A stretch of 64,000 bases of DNA from Poteriospumella lacustris (lineage: Eukaryota; Sar; Chrysophyceae; Chromulinales; Dinobryaceae). Made by a program: the position numbers and the translations under genes. A model generated the notes under the pieces. That model saw only the letters and a program-made list of their open reading frames with translations. It did not search any database and was not told the DNA's origin. Below, one piece after another: positions 9,931 through 21,842 of the stretch; the first letter of the stretch is position 1, and each line of letters begins with the position of its first letter. The stretch covers positions 121,370-185,369 of the forward strand of contig SMOI01000023.1 in NCBI GenBank assembly GCA_008000375.1, in the 5' to 3' direction.

Positions 9931-12900
9931 ATGAAACAAGAAACTACTGAGATCAGTGCCAACGACAAAACGTTGGCACCGGCGACGTTGAAAGAGGTAG
10001 GGCATCAATTTCTGGGAAGCTGTTAAGGAGCACACCTCATTTTACCTCCACAGACCTTTTCACGTGCCGACAACTACGACATTTTCCTGATGACTGTTGG
10101 TACGATCGCGGCAGTCGGCAGTGGAGTGATGATGCCGATTTCCAACGTATTGTTCGGCGACATCATGGATGAGCTAAATGGCGATCCAGGTATGTGATAT
10201 CCTGGATGTCTTCTCTTTCGCATAGATTCCTTTTATTGACAGAAACACATTCTCACAGAAACATTCCAGAATGCGATCAACAAAGTCTGCATTCAATTCG
10301 TCGTCGTTGGCGGCATTACATTGATCTGTGGCTACTATCAAGTTGTTTTCTGGACAACTGCTGGCGAGAGACAAGCACAAAAGTTCAGAGAGGCTTATGT
10401 CCATTCTATTTTATCCCAAGAGGTTGGTTGGTTCGACACGAATAGCCCATCAACTTTGTCCACCAAAGTCGCAGACCTCGTCGGTAAAGTTCAAGATGGC
10501 ATGGGCCGAAAATTTGGCGACTTCATCTTCAACATAGTTCAATTCTTTGCATCCATTATCATTTCCTTTTATTTGAGTTGGAAATTGAGTTTGGTGCTCC
10601 TGGTCTCCATCCCGGCGGTCATGGCTGCAGGTACTACTTCTTGCATCGATTAGTTGAGTTATCACTTTGTCTCATTGTTCTTCTTCTTCAAACAGGTTAC
10701 TATTTGGTGATGACGGTTACTGCTGCACAACAGGAAGCGTTGAGTCAATATGCGAAAGCTGGTGGACTCGCGAGTCAAACGTTTGGGGCTATTCGCACTG
10801 TGAATGCCTTGAACGTTCAGCCTTCCGTCATTTCTCAGTACCGTCGCTATCTGTACGAAGCGATGATTGTTGGCATTCGAAAGGGTGTCAATGTGGGATT
10901 GGGAAATGGTGCTCTGTACGCCGCATTGTTTCTCACGAATGCCCTTTGCTATTGGTACGGTGGCGAGCTGGTAGCTGATGCGGCAGAAAGAAACTGCTTC
11001 TCCGATCGTTGCGTATCTGGTGGAGATGTGATGGCTGTGTTCTTTTGCTTGATCATGGGATCGATGGCTCTTGGCCAAGCAGTTCCTCCGTTGACTACTT
11101 TCTCTGCTGCACGCATTGCAGTGAGTCATATTTTGGAGACGGTTAATCGCAAGCCATTGATCAACAGCTTGTCTGACGAGGGATTGAAACCTGATATCAA
11201 ATGCCGAGGTGACATTGAAATCAAGAATTTGGAATTTGCATATCCCTCGCGCCCAAGCTTGATGGTCTGCAAGAACTACAGCTTGTCGATCAAAGCTGGT
11301 GAAACTGTGGCCTTTGTTGGTGCGTCTGGCTGTGGAAAGGTAAGCACAATACGATGGTCCCTCACCTGTTGCGTTCCAGTCACTAACCATGAAGTTTGTT
11401 GGTATAGAGTACGGTCATCAACTTGCTTCTTCGTTTCTATGATCCTACCCGTGGAAGTATTACGATCGACAATTACGACGTGAAGGAATTGAATATTCGT
11501 TGGCTTCGTTCGCAAATTGGTTATATTGGACAGGAGCCAGCACTCTTTCCTGGATCCATCGCTGAAAACATTGCCCATGGTCTCAGTGATGTCGGCACTA
11601 CTGACATTCTTTCATCGCGCAAAAGCGACGATGGTTCCAATCGTCGTCGAAGTGACAAGAAGTATCTTCAAGCTCACTCTCAGCAATCACGCGAAGAACT
11701 TATGGCTCGCGTTGTGGAAGCGGCCAAAATGGCCAACGCTCACGACTTCATCATGCGTCTTCCTCAACAGTACGACACTGATGTCGGATCGAATGGAATG
11801 CTTCTGAGTGGTGGCCAGAAACAGCGCATTGCTATTGCTCGTGCATTGATCAAGAAGCCTGGTGTTCTGTTGCTCGATGAAGCTACCTCTGCCTTGGATG
11901 CGGCTTCCGAACGGGTGGTGCAACAGAGTATTGATTCTCTGGCAACCTCCAAGTCGCAGACAATCATCGTCATTGCCCATCGCTTGTCTACCATTCGTAA
12001 TGCCGACAAGATTTGTCTGATTTACGATGGTCAGATTGCTGAAATGGGTCGTCACGAAGAACTTTTGGCCTTGAATGGTCGATATGCTGACTTGGTACGC
12101 CTTCAGCTTGGTGATAATGCTGACAACGCTGGAAATACGTCTGCGGTTGCATCCCCAACTCAGAAAGAAAGTGCCCTAGCCCTTGATACCGTGCTGGACG
12201 AAGACGTTCCTGCAGCTTCAACGGATGCAAAAAAAGAAGTGAAAGTGTCAGAAAAGAAAGAAAATGCTGAAGCAGAGGTTGTCCCCGAGGAGGTATCGAA
12301 AGAGCGAAGCAAGGATTTGAGTCGTCGTATTTGGGGACTGATCTTTCGATATCCCAGTTGGTTTTTGTGGGGTTTCTTTGGTGCGTTCGTTTTCGGTGCG
12401 ATCTTTCCATGTAAGTTCATTGTTGATGTGTGCGTAGTTGGATGGGACGGTAGCTTATTGTGTGTGCGTTTGTGTGCTTTTAGTGTGGGGATTCATGATC
12501 TCGAAGACACAAGAGATGTTCTATCGTGAAGACCCTGACGAAATCCGTCGTTTGGCCAGTCGATATGGTCTCTACTATATCTTGTTTGCGGTGGTGTCTT
12601 TCCTGTCATCGACAGTCCAGTATGCAGGTTTACTGGGCATGGGTGAGAAGATTGCGATTTACTTGCGAAGTGAGATGTTTGAGGCTCTATTGCGTCGCGA
12701 TATGGGCTTTTTCGATGATGAGAAGAACAGTGTCGGTTCTTTGACGACCGCCTTGGCAGATGACTGTCGTCTCGTCAATCGTGCCTTCAGCGAATCGTTT
12801 GCTCGTCAAATGCAAGCGTTGTGCAACTTGGCTGTCTCCCTGGCATTGTCCTTCTCCGCGTCATGGAAAATCACTTTGGTCGTGCTGGCAACGTTTCCCT

Positions 12901-14621
12901 TGGTGATTGGATCATCCGCCGTTCAAATGCAAGCTGTCACCGCTTCACAATACGAAGATGTCAGTGAAGACAAGCAAAATGCTACTGCTGCTGCCGCTTC
13001 GTCGCCTTCCAAGACACCCAGTACCTCATCGAAGAGCAAATCGCAACAGGATGGGGAACGCCAGGTTCTACCTCAAGAGGATACGGCTGAGGATGCGAAG
13101 AAAAAGGATCTTATGTCTATGACGGGTGGTCCTGGTGCTATCATCTCGACGGCGTTCACTCAAATCCGTACGGTGTCGGCCTTTTCGATGCATCAAGCCT
13201 TGAGTGAACAATACAATGAATTGACACAACTTCGATCGCAAGTTCGTGTCGATCGCAGTATTTGGGGTGGTATTGGCTTTGGCGGTGCCAATGCCATTCA
13301 GTTTTGGATCTATGCGTTGTTGTTCTGGTATGGTGCCATTTTGATGCGACGCGAGAACCTTTCTTTTGTCAATTTGATGATTTCTATCTTCGCATTGATG
13401 ATGGGTGCGTTGGGTCTTGGCCAGGCATTGTCGGATATGGGTGATCAAAAGGCTGCCTTCCTTGCAGCGGATCGTATTTTCCGATGCATTGATGAAGGCA
13501 AGCAGTCTTCCATCGATGGTTTATCAACGAATGGTGTGACACCTTCGGCGATGATTGCGTCACCTTCAACGGCGGTTGTGACAAAGCCTGTGTCCCAGTA
13601 CGGAAGCCGCATTATCTTCGACCATGTGTTCTTCCGCTATCCTACTCGTCCTGGTATTGAAGTTTGTCGCGATTATGACTTTACCATCGAGGCAGGTGAA
13701 ACTGTTGCCTTTGTTGGTCCATCTGGATCAGGCAAATCAACGATCATCAATTTGTTGCTGCGCTTTTATGATCCCCTGCAAGGTCGCATCACGTTCGATG
13801 GGCACGACTTACGCTCACTGAATGTGCGCTGGGTTCGTTCGCGTTGTGGATACGTTGGTCAAGAAGCGGTCTTGTTCCCTGGCTCTGTCGAGGAGAATAT
13901 TGCCCGTGGTCGTTCATCGAACATTACGGATCGCATGTTGACTCTGGATGAAGCGGTACAATCGTTGGAACAAGATTCGCCTGACAATCAGAATGCTTCC
14001 TTGAAGGCGTTGGTTCCTTGTTGGCCATTGCCTAAAGATGGACAGCAAACAATGTCTCCACCTTCGGCTACGGGAGTAGCAGTTCCCGTCAAGAAGGGTC
14101 CAGAAGAAGGAAAAGACGGTAATGGTGACATTGAATTGGGCTCTGTCAAGTCAGCGACCGTGGCGGAAGATGTTCTTGCAGCCAGTCGTGCAGCGCATTC
14201 GCACGATTTCATTCACACATTTCCTCAAGGCTACGCAACCAATGTTGGAGAGGGATCCATCATGGTCTCTGGCGGTCAAAAGCAGCGTATTGCCATTGCT
14301 CGTGCTTTGATCAAGCAACCTAGCGTCTTGCTCTTGGATGAAGCAACCTCTGCTTTGGATGCCAATAGTGAGCGTTTAGTTCAACAGAGCATTGACGCGT
14401 TGGCTGCTGCGGATCCCTTGATGCGCCCAACAACTATCATCATCGCTCATCGGCTGTCCACCATTCGCAATGCGGACAAGATATGCGTCGTTGACCAAGG
14501 TGCCATCGTTGAAATGGGTACTCACGACGAGTTACTTGCACTTCCTGACGGTCTCTACCGTCAGCTCTGGGAAAAGCAGCAAGGAACCCACAGTTCCATG
14601 GTTTCTCCCGCCAAGAATTAG
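9931..14621 (+). CDS. ABC transporter, full-size ABCB (P-glycoprotein/MDR) type
   Basis: Six exons (9931-9996, 10054-10189, 10259-10630, 10696-11339, 11408-12410, 12484-14621) join in frame and give about 1452 residues. The layout is TMD1-NBD1-TMD2-NBD2. NBD1 has Walker A GASGCGKST (split by an intron near residue 406), signature LSGGQKQRIAIARAL (about 538), Walker B VLLLDEATSALD and the H-loop IAHRLSTIRNAD. NBD2 has GPSGSGKST (about 1155), VSGGQKQRIAIARAL (about 1333) and the same Walker B. Both sites therefore look catalytically intact. ABCB proteins export hydrophobic compounds or lipids across plasma or vacuolar membranes; the substrate is unknown. Odd points are a roughly 55-residue Ser/Lys-rich insert in TMD2 (after residue 895) and extra Ser/Pro/Glu-rich sequence in both NBDs between Q-loop and signature, longest in NBD2. 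Confidence 0.95.
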
Positions 14622-15209
14622 CATCGTCCACATTTTATATCATTTATATCGGTATTGCCAAGCAATTGTTTTCAATTTTTCTCTGTAGCCCAACATCCCA
14701 TGTAGTCACTTTTTTTTGCATCAAACAAACATATAATTAGCAAGTGATTGATTCTTCCCTGGAGACAATACCAAATAGTTGATTCCAAAAAGTAATTCAG
14801 CTTCGAAGAATCCACATCATCCATCATAAATATTGCACTCTACACTGCCGTTGCACGATGACGACGACGTATATGCACGATGACGATGACGCAACAACAC
14901 CGTCACCGACACACAACGTGTCTCTTCTATAGGAGCCCACTCAAGAACCTTCTATGACTGTCCCGCGAGAACGCGAGAAGGAAAGCAAGCATGTGTCTGT
15001 CACGTATGTGTCGTGGGAAGCGACGACACACTCAACCGACAGAAAAAATCTAACAAACGCTGGAACCAAAAAAGACTTCCAACATCGATTACCGATTTTG
15101 TGATAACAAACAAAGCGTCCGTTCGGGCAACAGAGTCTGATTGCCTTTGTGAGTCTCTGCAAGACCCCTCACTTCTTCTCTCCTTCGTATAACGCGTTTG
15201 TTTTGAGGA
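14622..15209. other. Intergenic, no gene seen
   Basis: 3' flank of the ABC transporter and promoter of the PIP kinase, which run in the same direction. It holds short ACGATGACG-type simple repeats near 14857-14893 and a T-run near 14709. No coding frame is supported. Confidence 0.6.
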
Positions 15210-17583
15210 ATGGCCGACCTTGAAGCGGTGAAGACTCCAGAGGCTCGTCGTGATTCTCATCATGTATCAGAGGATCAGAAGGACCATGCGCCGGAAGCAG
15301 ATACTTCCCATTCTGCCAATCGAACAAGTAGATCAGCAATGAGTCCTGGTATGGAGACTCTCAAACACATCCAGTTCATTGAGCCCGCAGAAGGAACTCC
15401 TGCCGCACTTGCCTTAGCTGGTACGTTCTAAGATTTCCTTTCCCGAGTCATCCTCTCGTTCTAATTTTAAAGAATCGTCGCGATTCTACAGCAAACGCGG
15501 CTATTAAGATGACCAAGTTTGAGAAAGGATTGCACAAGTTTCGCAACTTAAAGCGTCCGAAGATGAAATCACTGAACATCGTCAAGAAAATCAATAAGAC
15601 GACGAAGAACAAAAGAAAGAAGCGTCATTTTTCCAAGAACTTCAAGGGAAAGGTTATCGATGGTGTTCATGAACTGTATACATTAACAGCGGGAATGATG
15701 TTGGGAATAAATCATGTGGTAAGCGGAATTCAATCCGATGTTCTGTTCACTTCTCAAAGACTGATTCATTGTCTTGCAAACTAGCTCGGAATCACTGTCA
15801 CGGAGGAGGAAAAAGAACCCAATAAAGAAGCTGCACCGGAGGACTTCGAGCACGTTATTGCAGTGCCTTTCCCTGCCAAAGGAAGCACTGAAGGGGAGTT
15901 CATTACTCCACCTCACAAGTTGGTGCACACTTTCAATTTCAAGACCTACGCACATCGCATTTTCAGCAAAATCAGGCATCTATTTGATGTCGATGTTGGT
16001 TCTTATCAACAATCTGTGTGCGGTAAGTCTTCCAGTCTTGTTTTTATCTTCTGTTGTGCTGCGATGTTCGAAACTTACGACTCGTTGATTGCTTCCTAGG
16101 CGATTACAACTACGTGGAGTTCATCTCCAATTCCAAGTCTGGTCAGTTTTTCTTCTATTCTCATGATGGAAAATACATGCTCAAGACCCAAACAAAGGAG
16201 GAGAATAAGTTTCTCCTGAGTATTCTTCCGCAGTACTACGAATACTTGCGGGAGAATCCCAACTCGTTGTTGGTGCGTATATTGGGCATGCACCGTATCA
16301 ACATGTACCATCTCCGCAGAAAAGTTCACTTCGTGATCATGGCCAGTGTCTTCGATACCCCTGCAAAGATTCACACAATTTATGACCTGAAGGGCAGTTT
16401 GACCGGTCGTGAAGCAACACCCGAAGAAAGAGAAAACGGAGGTGTTTTAAAGGATATGGATTTGCTCAAAGACAAACGAAAATTTCACTTTGGCCGGAAG
16501 AAAGCAGAATTTGTCGCTCAACTGCGGAAGGATGCTGAGTTCCTGGCAAAGTTGAATATCATGGATTATTCATTATTGGTGGGTACCCACTATCGTTCCC
16601 AGCGGCCTCCTATCGAGCCGGCCATGGTCAATCCCACAGTTAGTGGGTCTGAGAAAATAAGCGTTGCCACCACTGGACCAGTACATGTTCCACCAACTGC
16701 GGCGGGCGGTACTTTGCTGCCGGCTCAGCCCCACTCCAATCTTCCCTTCCGTCGAGGTTCAATTCCTCCCGAGGAGCAACATGGCCATGAGACTGCTGCT
16801 GGTCATACCGCCGAGAGTGATGGAATCGTTTCACCCAACATTCAAGCACAACGTCGCGCATCTTCGCGTCGCATGTCTGCAGGAAATCGCAATTCTCCTG
16901 GTCGAACGACATCTCTGCATAACTTCAGTGCCGATGCGCACGATGACACCACAAGGGACCAGAATGGACTATCTCACAGTGCCAGCAGTAATATCAGCAA
17001 TGCATCTCGTGTTCTTTTCCCCGAAAGAGCTGAAAGCTCAACGATTCCTCCTAATCCTGCTGGTGTACTAGTTGGTGCGAGCAATTTGAGCAGCAGCAAC
17101 AACAGTGCTATCCCCAGTCAACGCAGTAGCATTGCTGATGGTGTGGCTTTGTCTGCCGCAGCGACGGCGAATGGAAAGTACGCTGAAGATGAATTGCGCC
17201 ATGATGCTGAAGATGGCGAGTGCGATTCAGATGAAGGCGACGAAGAGTATGATGGGGAAGAAGACTACGATGGAGAAGAAGATGAATTTGAAGACATCGA
17301 CGAGGGTGACAGTGACAGAGAAGTTCCCCACCCAGAGCATCATCGCAAGCGTCGACCTTGGACTGATCGCGTCGACCTGGGTATCAACAGCCGGACTGCC
17401 GCTGGACGAGGCGATGAAATATATTTCCTTGGCGTTATCGACATCTTGCAGCAGTACAATGTTCAAAAGCGGTTCGAAACGATGGTGAAAGGAATAATGG
17501 GTGATGTACGCAAGATCAGTGCGATTGATGCGCCAAGTTATGCCCGCCGGTTCGTGAGATTTGTGGAGGAAAATACAGATTAG
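15210..17583 (+). CDS. Phosphatidylinositol phosphate kinase (type I/II-like)
   Basis: Exons 15210-15420, 15492-15718, 15785-16022 and 16100-17583 join in frame and give about 719 residues. The catalytic core is clear: FKTYAHRIFSKIRHLFDVD, GKYMLKTQT with the ATP-binding Lys, YDLKGSLTGR, and NIMDYSLLVGTH near residue 379. After these comes YFLGVIDILQQYNVQKRFE near residue 666, which supplies the metal-binding Ile-Asp. The segment ISAIDAPSYARRF matches the activation loop and C-terminal end. The enzyme phosphorylates a phosphatidylinositol monophosphate to PI(4,5)P2 or an isomer, at the cytosolic face of membranes. The N-terminus is very basic (KKINKTTKNKRKKRHFSK), suiting binding to acidic lipids. 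A kinase insert of about 280 residues, Ser/Asn-rich and then strongly acidic, separates MDYSLL from the metal-binding motif and makes the protein longer than usual. Type I versus II cannot be settled by eye. Confidence 0.93.
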
Positions 17584-18211
17584 GACTAGGACCAGAACCT
17601 CTGCCTCTTTGGATCAATACTCTACGCCTCTCAGTTTACCTGCTTTGCTCTCTTTCTCTTCTCTTTCTTTTGTATATTGTGTCATGTCGACTGGTCTTGG
17701 ACCCGGCTTTTTCATTTGCTTTGATGACTGAACGTAACGTAACTTCTCAAATTTGAAAACATACTCTATAAGATGGCACATCACTTCCTTCTTTCCCTTG
17801 AGCTTATTGTAAGTTTTAAATTTTAACTTTGGACAATAAGTCTCGTCCTTTGTTTTGCATGTTTCAACATTTTCTTTCGAGCAGTAGTGTCAAAAGTTTG
17901 AACAAAATTCGGATTGGAGAGCACCGAATGGACTTGCACTGCCAATCGTGGGAATGTCTGCGCTGCAAAGCAAATGGCCAGACTTATTGTCCAAAGTTAA
18001 AGAAATTAACTCACAATAAAATCATGGAAAAGAAGCGAGATGGTTGCAACACCACGAAAAAGTTGATGTTTTGATACGTAAACATGTTGACGATGGAAGA
18101 AGGATCAAGAGGAGTTGAGACGTTGTACAATATTGAAAGAGTTATACATATTTACAGCGAAACTACCTTAAAATCTAATGAAAAGAACACAGGACCCTCT
18201 TCAATATTCTT
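17584..18211. other. Intergenic, no gene seen
   Basis: Convergent gap of about 630 bp between the PIP kinase and the RMI2-like gene. It is AT-rich with pyrimidine runs directly after the kinase stop. No supported coding frame or RNA gene is seen. Confidence 0.6.
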
Positions 18212-18796
18212 CTACGTTAGGACTGGAGTTTGTGTGAAATCTCTCAAAGACTCCATAACTTCGTATTGCCAGAGCGTTTCCATGTTCACATCGGACGTAA
18301 CAGATGGTGAAAGATCGTACAGAAGACGCGCTCGAACCAGAACAACCTTTCCAAAGTCGTCTTCACCGACGATGACGATCCCTTGAATCATGACATAAGA
18401 TCCAATCGATATGTCATGTATTCCTTGTACCAAGTCTTCAGTTGACACCAACAGAGTATCAGTTCCGTCATCGAGTATCATTTCACGAGCGTCAGCATCT
18501 AAATGGGCAATTATTCCTTGTATCCACACGAATTCAATAGGTCGCCTGTCGATTACTATTTGCTCCTGGATAAGGCTGACCTGCCTGAGGATATTTCGGA
18601 TGAAGAATTTCCTGGTTGCCATCAACAAAAAAGAGCGGATAACAATATAATAATCGAATCTGTTCAGTGTTTTCAGAACTTGCTGGTCAATTTCAAAGCA
18701 TGATGAGTGATCGATCTCCAATCTGTCTCGACAACTCACGAGGAACCATGAAGCGGGGAAGAAGGCCAAAATCTGTAACGGTCGGACGCCTTCCAT
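18212..18796 (-). CDS. RMI2-like OB-fold protein (RecQ-mediated genome instability 2)
   Basis: Two exons, 18796-18740 and 18580-18212, join in phase 0 through an intron with donor GTGAGT and acceptor CAG, giving about 141 residues; human RMI2 has 147. Aligned by eye with human RMI2: RPLQILAFF matches PPLKVLAEQ; EFVWIQGIIAHLD matches AVWMQGRVVMAD; ISIGSYVMIQGIVIV matches PGKYVMVMGVVQ; and METLWQYEVMESL matches ESMWELEVEDL. RMI2 is the small OB-fold subunit of the BLM/Sgs1-TopoIII-RMI dissolvasome, which resolves double Holliday junctions. An unspliced reading through the intron also stays open and would give 194 residues, but the spliced form fits the family better. The start ATG at 18796 is the best fit but not certain. 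Confidence 0.62.
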   Translation of the reverse strand: MEGVRPLQILAFFPASWFLVSCRDRLEIDHSSCFEIDQQVLKTLNRFDYYIVIRSFLLMATRKFFIRNILRQVSLIQEQIVIDRRPIEFVWIQGIIAHLDADAREMILDDGTDTLLVSTEDLVQGIHDISIGSYVMIQGIVIVGEDDFGKVVLVRARLLYDLSPSVTSDVNMETLWQYEVMESLRDFTQTPVLT

Positions 18797-18955
18797 GTGC
18801 GGCGAGGAATACCAATAAATATGGAATAGGAATCCGACTCAAACCTCTCCAACTCCTTTCCTGAATTCTCCTACAAGCATTTCGCAAAAGATAATAGAAA
18901 GCATTGCCGATTGGAGATAGATTTAGATCTCATCTATTTATTGACTTTTGCAAAA

Positions 18956-20230
18956 ATGAGAACGGCCTGTGAAGTAAACATATCGCCCTTGTCGAACACG
19001 GAGTGGTGGAATAAGCATGTCCAGTATTCAAAGTTTCGACGACAAGGAATTGACATTGTGTGCGCATCCTTTCAACATTCCAAGCCGCCAAAGGCGAATA
19101 TTATTTTCTTGACTGGTTTAACAGAGAGTTTCCTGAAGTATTCGGAAGTTCTTCAATATTATTACGAAAGAGGGTTCAATGTATTCACTTACGACCACCA
19201 AAGCCAGGGCTTGTCAGGCAGATGTATGTTTGCTGTTTGATCGATCATGAAAGAGTATCTATTTCTAATCACGTTTTTTTTTTGCAGGGTTGGCTGAGCC
19301 ACAGTCTCTTTGGGTGAACAGCTTCGACGACTACATCGATGACTTCGTGTTCTTTGTCCACACCATCACCAAAGACTACCCCCATTCCCCCGTCTTTGTT
19401 TTGGCTCACTCTATGGGTGCCTTCATTGTCGCCAATGCAGTGTCGCGTATTCCGACGCTCGTTAACCGAGCGGTGTTATGCGCCCCCATGTTGCGAATGA
19501 AGTGTGGAACAAAGTCGACCGATTGGAAATATCCATTACCTCAGCCGTTGACTTACTGGTTTGCGAATATTGCACGATATTTTGGAATGGGAAGTATGCA
19601 TGCACCAGGATTCTTCAAAGAAAAGCCCACCGATAACATCAACATCAACGTCTATACTTCGGACAAAGAGCAACAGCAGAAATGGATTGACATGCGCATG
19701 AAGTACCCCAACCTCATCACTACATGCGTGACCAATGACTGGATTTATCACAGTATTCGTGCTCAACGACGATTTGCCGAACGATATCAGTTTGTTCACA
19801 CGAATACCTTGATTTTGAGGTGAGTACATGAACGCATCGAAGCATGTGGGTGGTCATTGTCTTAACATGATTCAAATGTAGCGCGGAACACGATTACCTG
19901 GTTTACAATCGAGCGATGCGAATGTTGATCCAAAAGTCTCCCTCTTGTAAGATGTTCTTAGTGCCCGGTGCTTACCACGAGATTTTGATGGAACGCGAAG
20001 AGATTCGCGAGGCCGCATTGAAAGTCATCTATGATTACTTCAATCAACGCAGTGATGACGTTTCACAAGTTCAGCCGGTTTATCCGTTAACGCTCTATGA
20101 TCCACATCACTCTATTGTTAGCTGGCCGGAGCTGATTGTACGAGGAGTCGGTGTGACCGCCTCCATCATTGGCGTTGTGGTCGGCATTGCCATGTTGCTT
20201 GGAGACCGATCTAACTCATCGAAGCGTTGA
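18956..20230 (+). CDS. Monoacylglycerol lipase / lysophospholipase-like alpha/beta hydrolase, tail-anchored
   Basis: Exons 18956-19223, 19288-19819 and 19882-20230 join in frame and give 382 residues. The family match is to the Hydrolase_4 (PldB/MGLL) group: FLTGLTESFLKYSEV forms the oxyanion region and YDHQSQGLSGRW is the typical DHRGHGxS strand-turn. The nucleophile lies in LAHSMGAFI near residue 129, a variant of GHSMGG with Ala at the first position. The acid Asp is in SAEHDYLV and the His in PGAYHEIL, so the triad is complete. The substrate is probably a monoacylglycerol or lysophospholipid. The C-terminus has a hydrophobic stretch (GVTASIIGVVVGIAMLLG) that could anchor it in a membrane with the catalytic domain cytosolic. 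The two introns are 64 and 62 nt. Confidence 0.9.
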
Positions 20231-20341
20231 ACACAGGGCGAAAACATTCTAAAGACGGAAAAAATCGCTGATACTTAAACGAAATACATACTAAGATTCT
20301 CTGCAGTGGCAAAAATACACAATGAAATATGAAATGATTCG

Positions 20342-21391
20342 TCATTTTTCGTCAGACTTCAATACTAAAACAAAATCATCGTCTCCTTCGTCGTCGTCAT
20401 CGTCTTCTTCTTCCTCTTTATTGTAGTCATCAAATTTGCACGAGGATTTCGTTGCCTTGCTATCCATCTCCCATGGATCTATTCGGTCGGAGGAAAATCT
20501 TCGGATACTGTTCGCAGTGGACTTCATGGCCGAGCGCAAACCGTCGTCAACACTTAAGCTGGCGACATGATCGAGCCGGAGACCCCCACCACTTGTGCTT
20601 CTTCCCACTTTCGGTGACAAGAAACTTCCGGCAACTTCTTGGGGCAAAGTGCATTGTGGCTGCCAAAAGCTTTGCAGCGTCGATACGAAGTGACTGTTCG
20701 GAAAGATCTTCGATCGGCGACTCTTGACGTACGCGTAAGCGGTATGATAGTCGCATTGCATTCTCATCATAAGCCATGCAATAACTAACGAAGCACTTCG
20801 AGAAATTCCAGCATGGCAATGTACCAGCACGTTACCGCCGTCGTTGATCGCATCCTCAATAAATTGCACGCCCGAGGGCAGATAAATCTGTAGATTTTGG
20901 TCCAAACTGTCGTCGATGGGAAGTTGGTGATAGCGGACAAAATTCTCATCTTCGTAAAAACGTGATAATCCGTTACCACATACGAGAACGTGACTAATCC
21001 CCAATTTGCTGAAGGCCTCACGATTAGCGGCTGAATCTTGGGAGCCCAGGAACAACCGTCCTTCGAATATATCGTTGGGGAACTCCTGCCCTTTATCCTT
21101 TCCAATTTTGTGAAATGTAAATTGAAGATAATTGGAGCCTTGATCAGCACGGCAAAGGTCACAGATTGACATCATCAAGCTCTTGTTGTATCGTGCGGGA
21201 TTTCTGCCGCAGTCCATGCAGAAATGACTATCCGACAAAGCCCCAAGCGATAGAATTTGTGCTGCCTGCCTCTCCTCCTCGAAACAGGTCGCACAAATAA
21301 CTTTCACAGTTCGAACTTGATCATCTTCCCCCAAGCTTGGACAAGAGAATGTTGACCACGTTTCGGGATGGGGACAAGTCACGCAGTTCAT
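20342..21391 (-). CDS. Dual-specificity protein phosphatase with N-terminal Cys-rich region
   Basis: An intronless frame of 349 residues starts at ATG 21391. The catalytic domain spans about residues 103-245. The P-loop VLVHCHAGISRSASLVIAWL has Cys192 and Arg198 in the CX5R motif, and the general acid is Asp160 or Asp161 in QLPIDDSLDQN. It should remove phosphate from Ser/Thr/Tyr in proteins, perhaps MAP kinases, by the usual cysteine mechanism. Residues 1-80 hold CxxC pairs (CVTC, CATC, CMDC, CDLC) that could bind zinc. The C-terminus is Ser/Lys-rich and then strongly acidic, with runs of Glu and Asp. It is convergent with the lipase gene (about 110 bp between stops). Confidence 0.93.
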   Translation of the reverse strand: MNCVTCPHPETWSTFSCPSLGEDDQVRTVKVICATCFEEERQAAQILSLGALSDSHFCMDCGRNPARYNKSLMMSICDLCRADQGSNYLQFTFHKIGKDKGQEFPNDIFEGRLFLGSQDSAANREAFSKLGISHVLVCGNGLSRFYEDENFVRYHQLPIDDSLDQNLQIYLPSGVQFIEDAINDGGNVLVHCHAGISRSASLVIAWLMMRMQCDYHTAYAYVKSRRSKIFPNSHFVSTLQSFWQPQCTLPQEVAGSFLSPKVGRSTSGGGLRLDHVASLSVDDGLRSAMKSTANSIRRFSSDRIDPWEMDSKATKSSCKFDDYNKEEEEDDDDDEGDDDFVLVLKSDEK

Positions 21392-21842
21392 TTTCCTCGT
21401 CTTTTGAGAACAAAGGGAAAGGGAGATGTCACCAAATTTTCTACCAACCTTTACAACGACATATAAAAATGTGGATCAAGCGATTTCGGGTCCGGGTCAA
21501 GTGGATTTCATCACGTTAGGGTCATCTCGTTGTGGGCCAAAAAAACGCCATCGATGCGAACGGCTTTGTCATCATCATCGTGTACAATACTGCAGTATTG
21601 TCCATCATCGTCGGGTATGGTTGGTACCTACTGAACTGCCGCCCGTAAATCTGTTGGAAACAACAGACTGGAGGCCAACCAAAACCGCAAACCACCAAAG
21701 ATTGGGATGGAAACGACAAACGGTTCCACGAATATCCAAATATTCCTAATCTTCTGTTTCACACCAAGATGTACAGACGAACAAATCTAACCAGCCCTTG
21801 TGCCATAAACATACTGAACAGTTATCGGTACAAGCTGAAGTT
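21392..21842. other. Intergenic, possible decayed plus-strand coding fragment
   Basis: Between the DSP start and the ankyrin gene's 3' end. On the plus strand 21426-21630 a reading frame continues only if a frame change is allowed at the A-run near 21540. The second part then has a hydrophobic stretch (GFVIIIVYNTAVLSIIVGY) followed by a stop. This could be a relic of a membrane protein exon, but I recognise no family. Confidence 0.25.
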
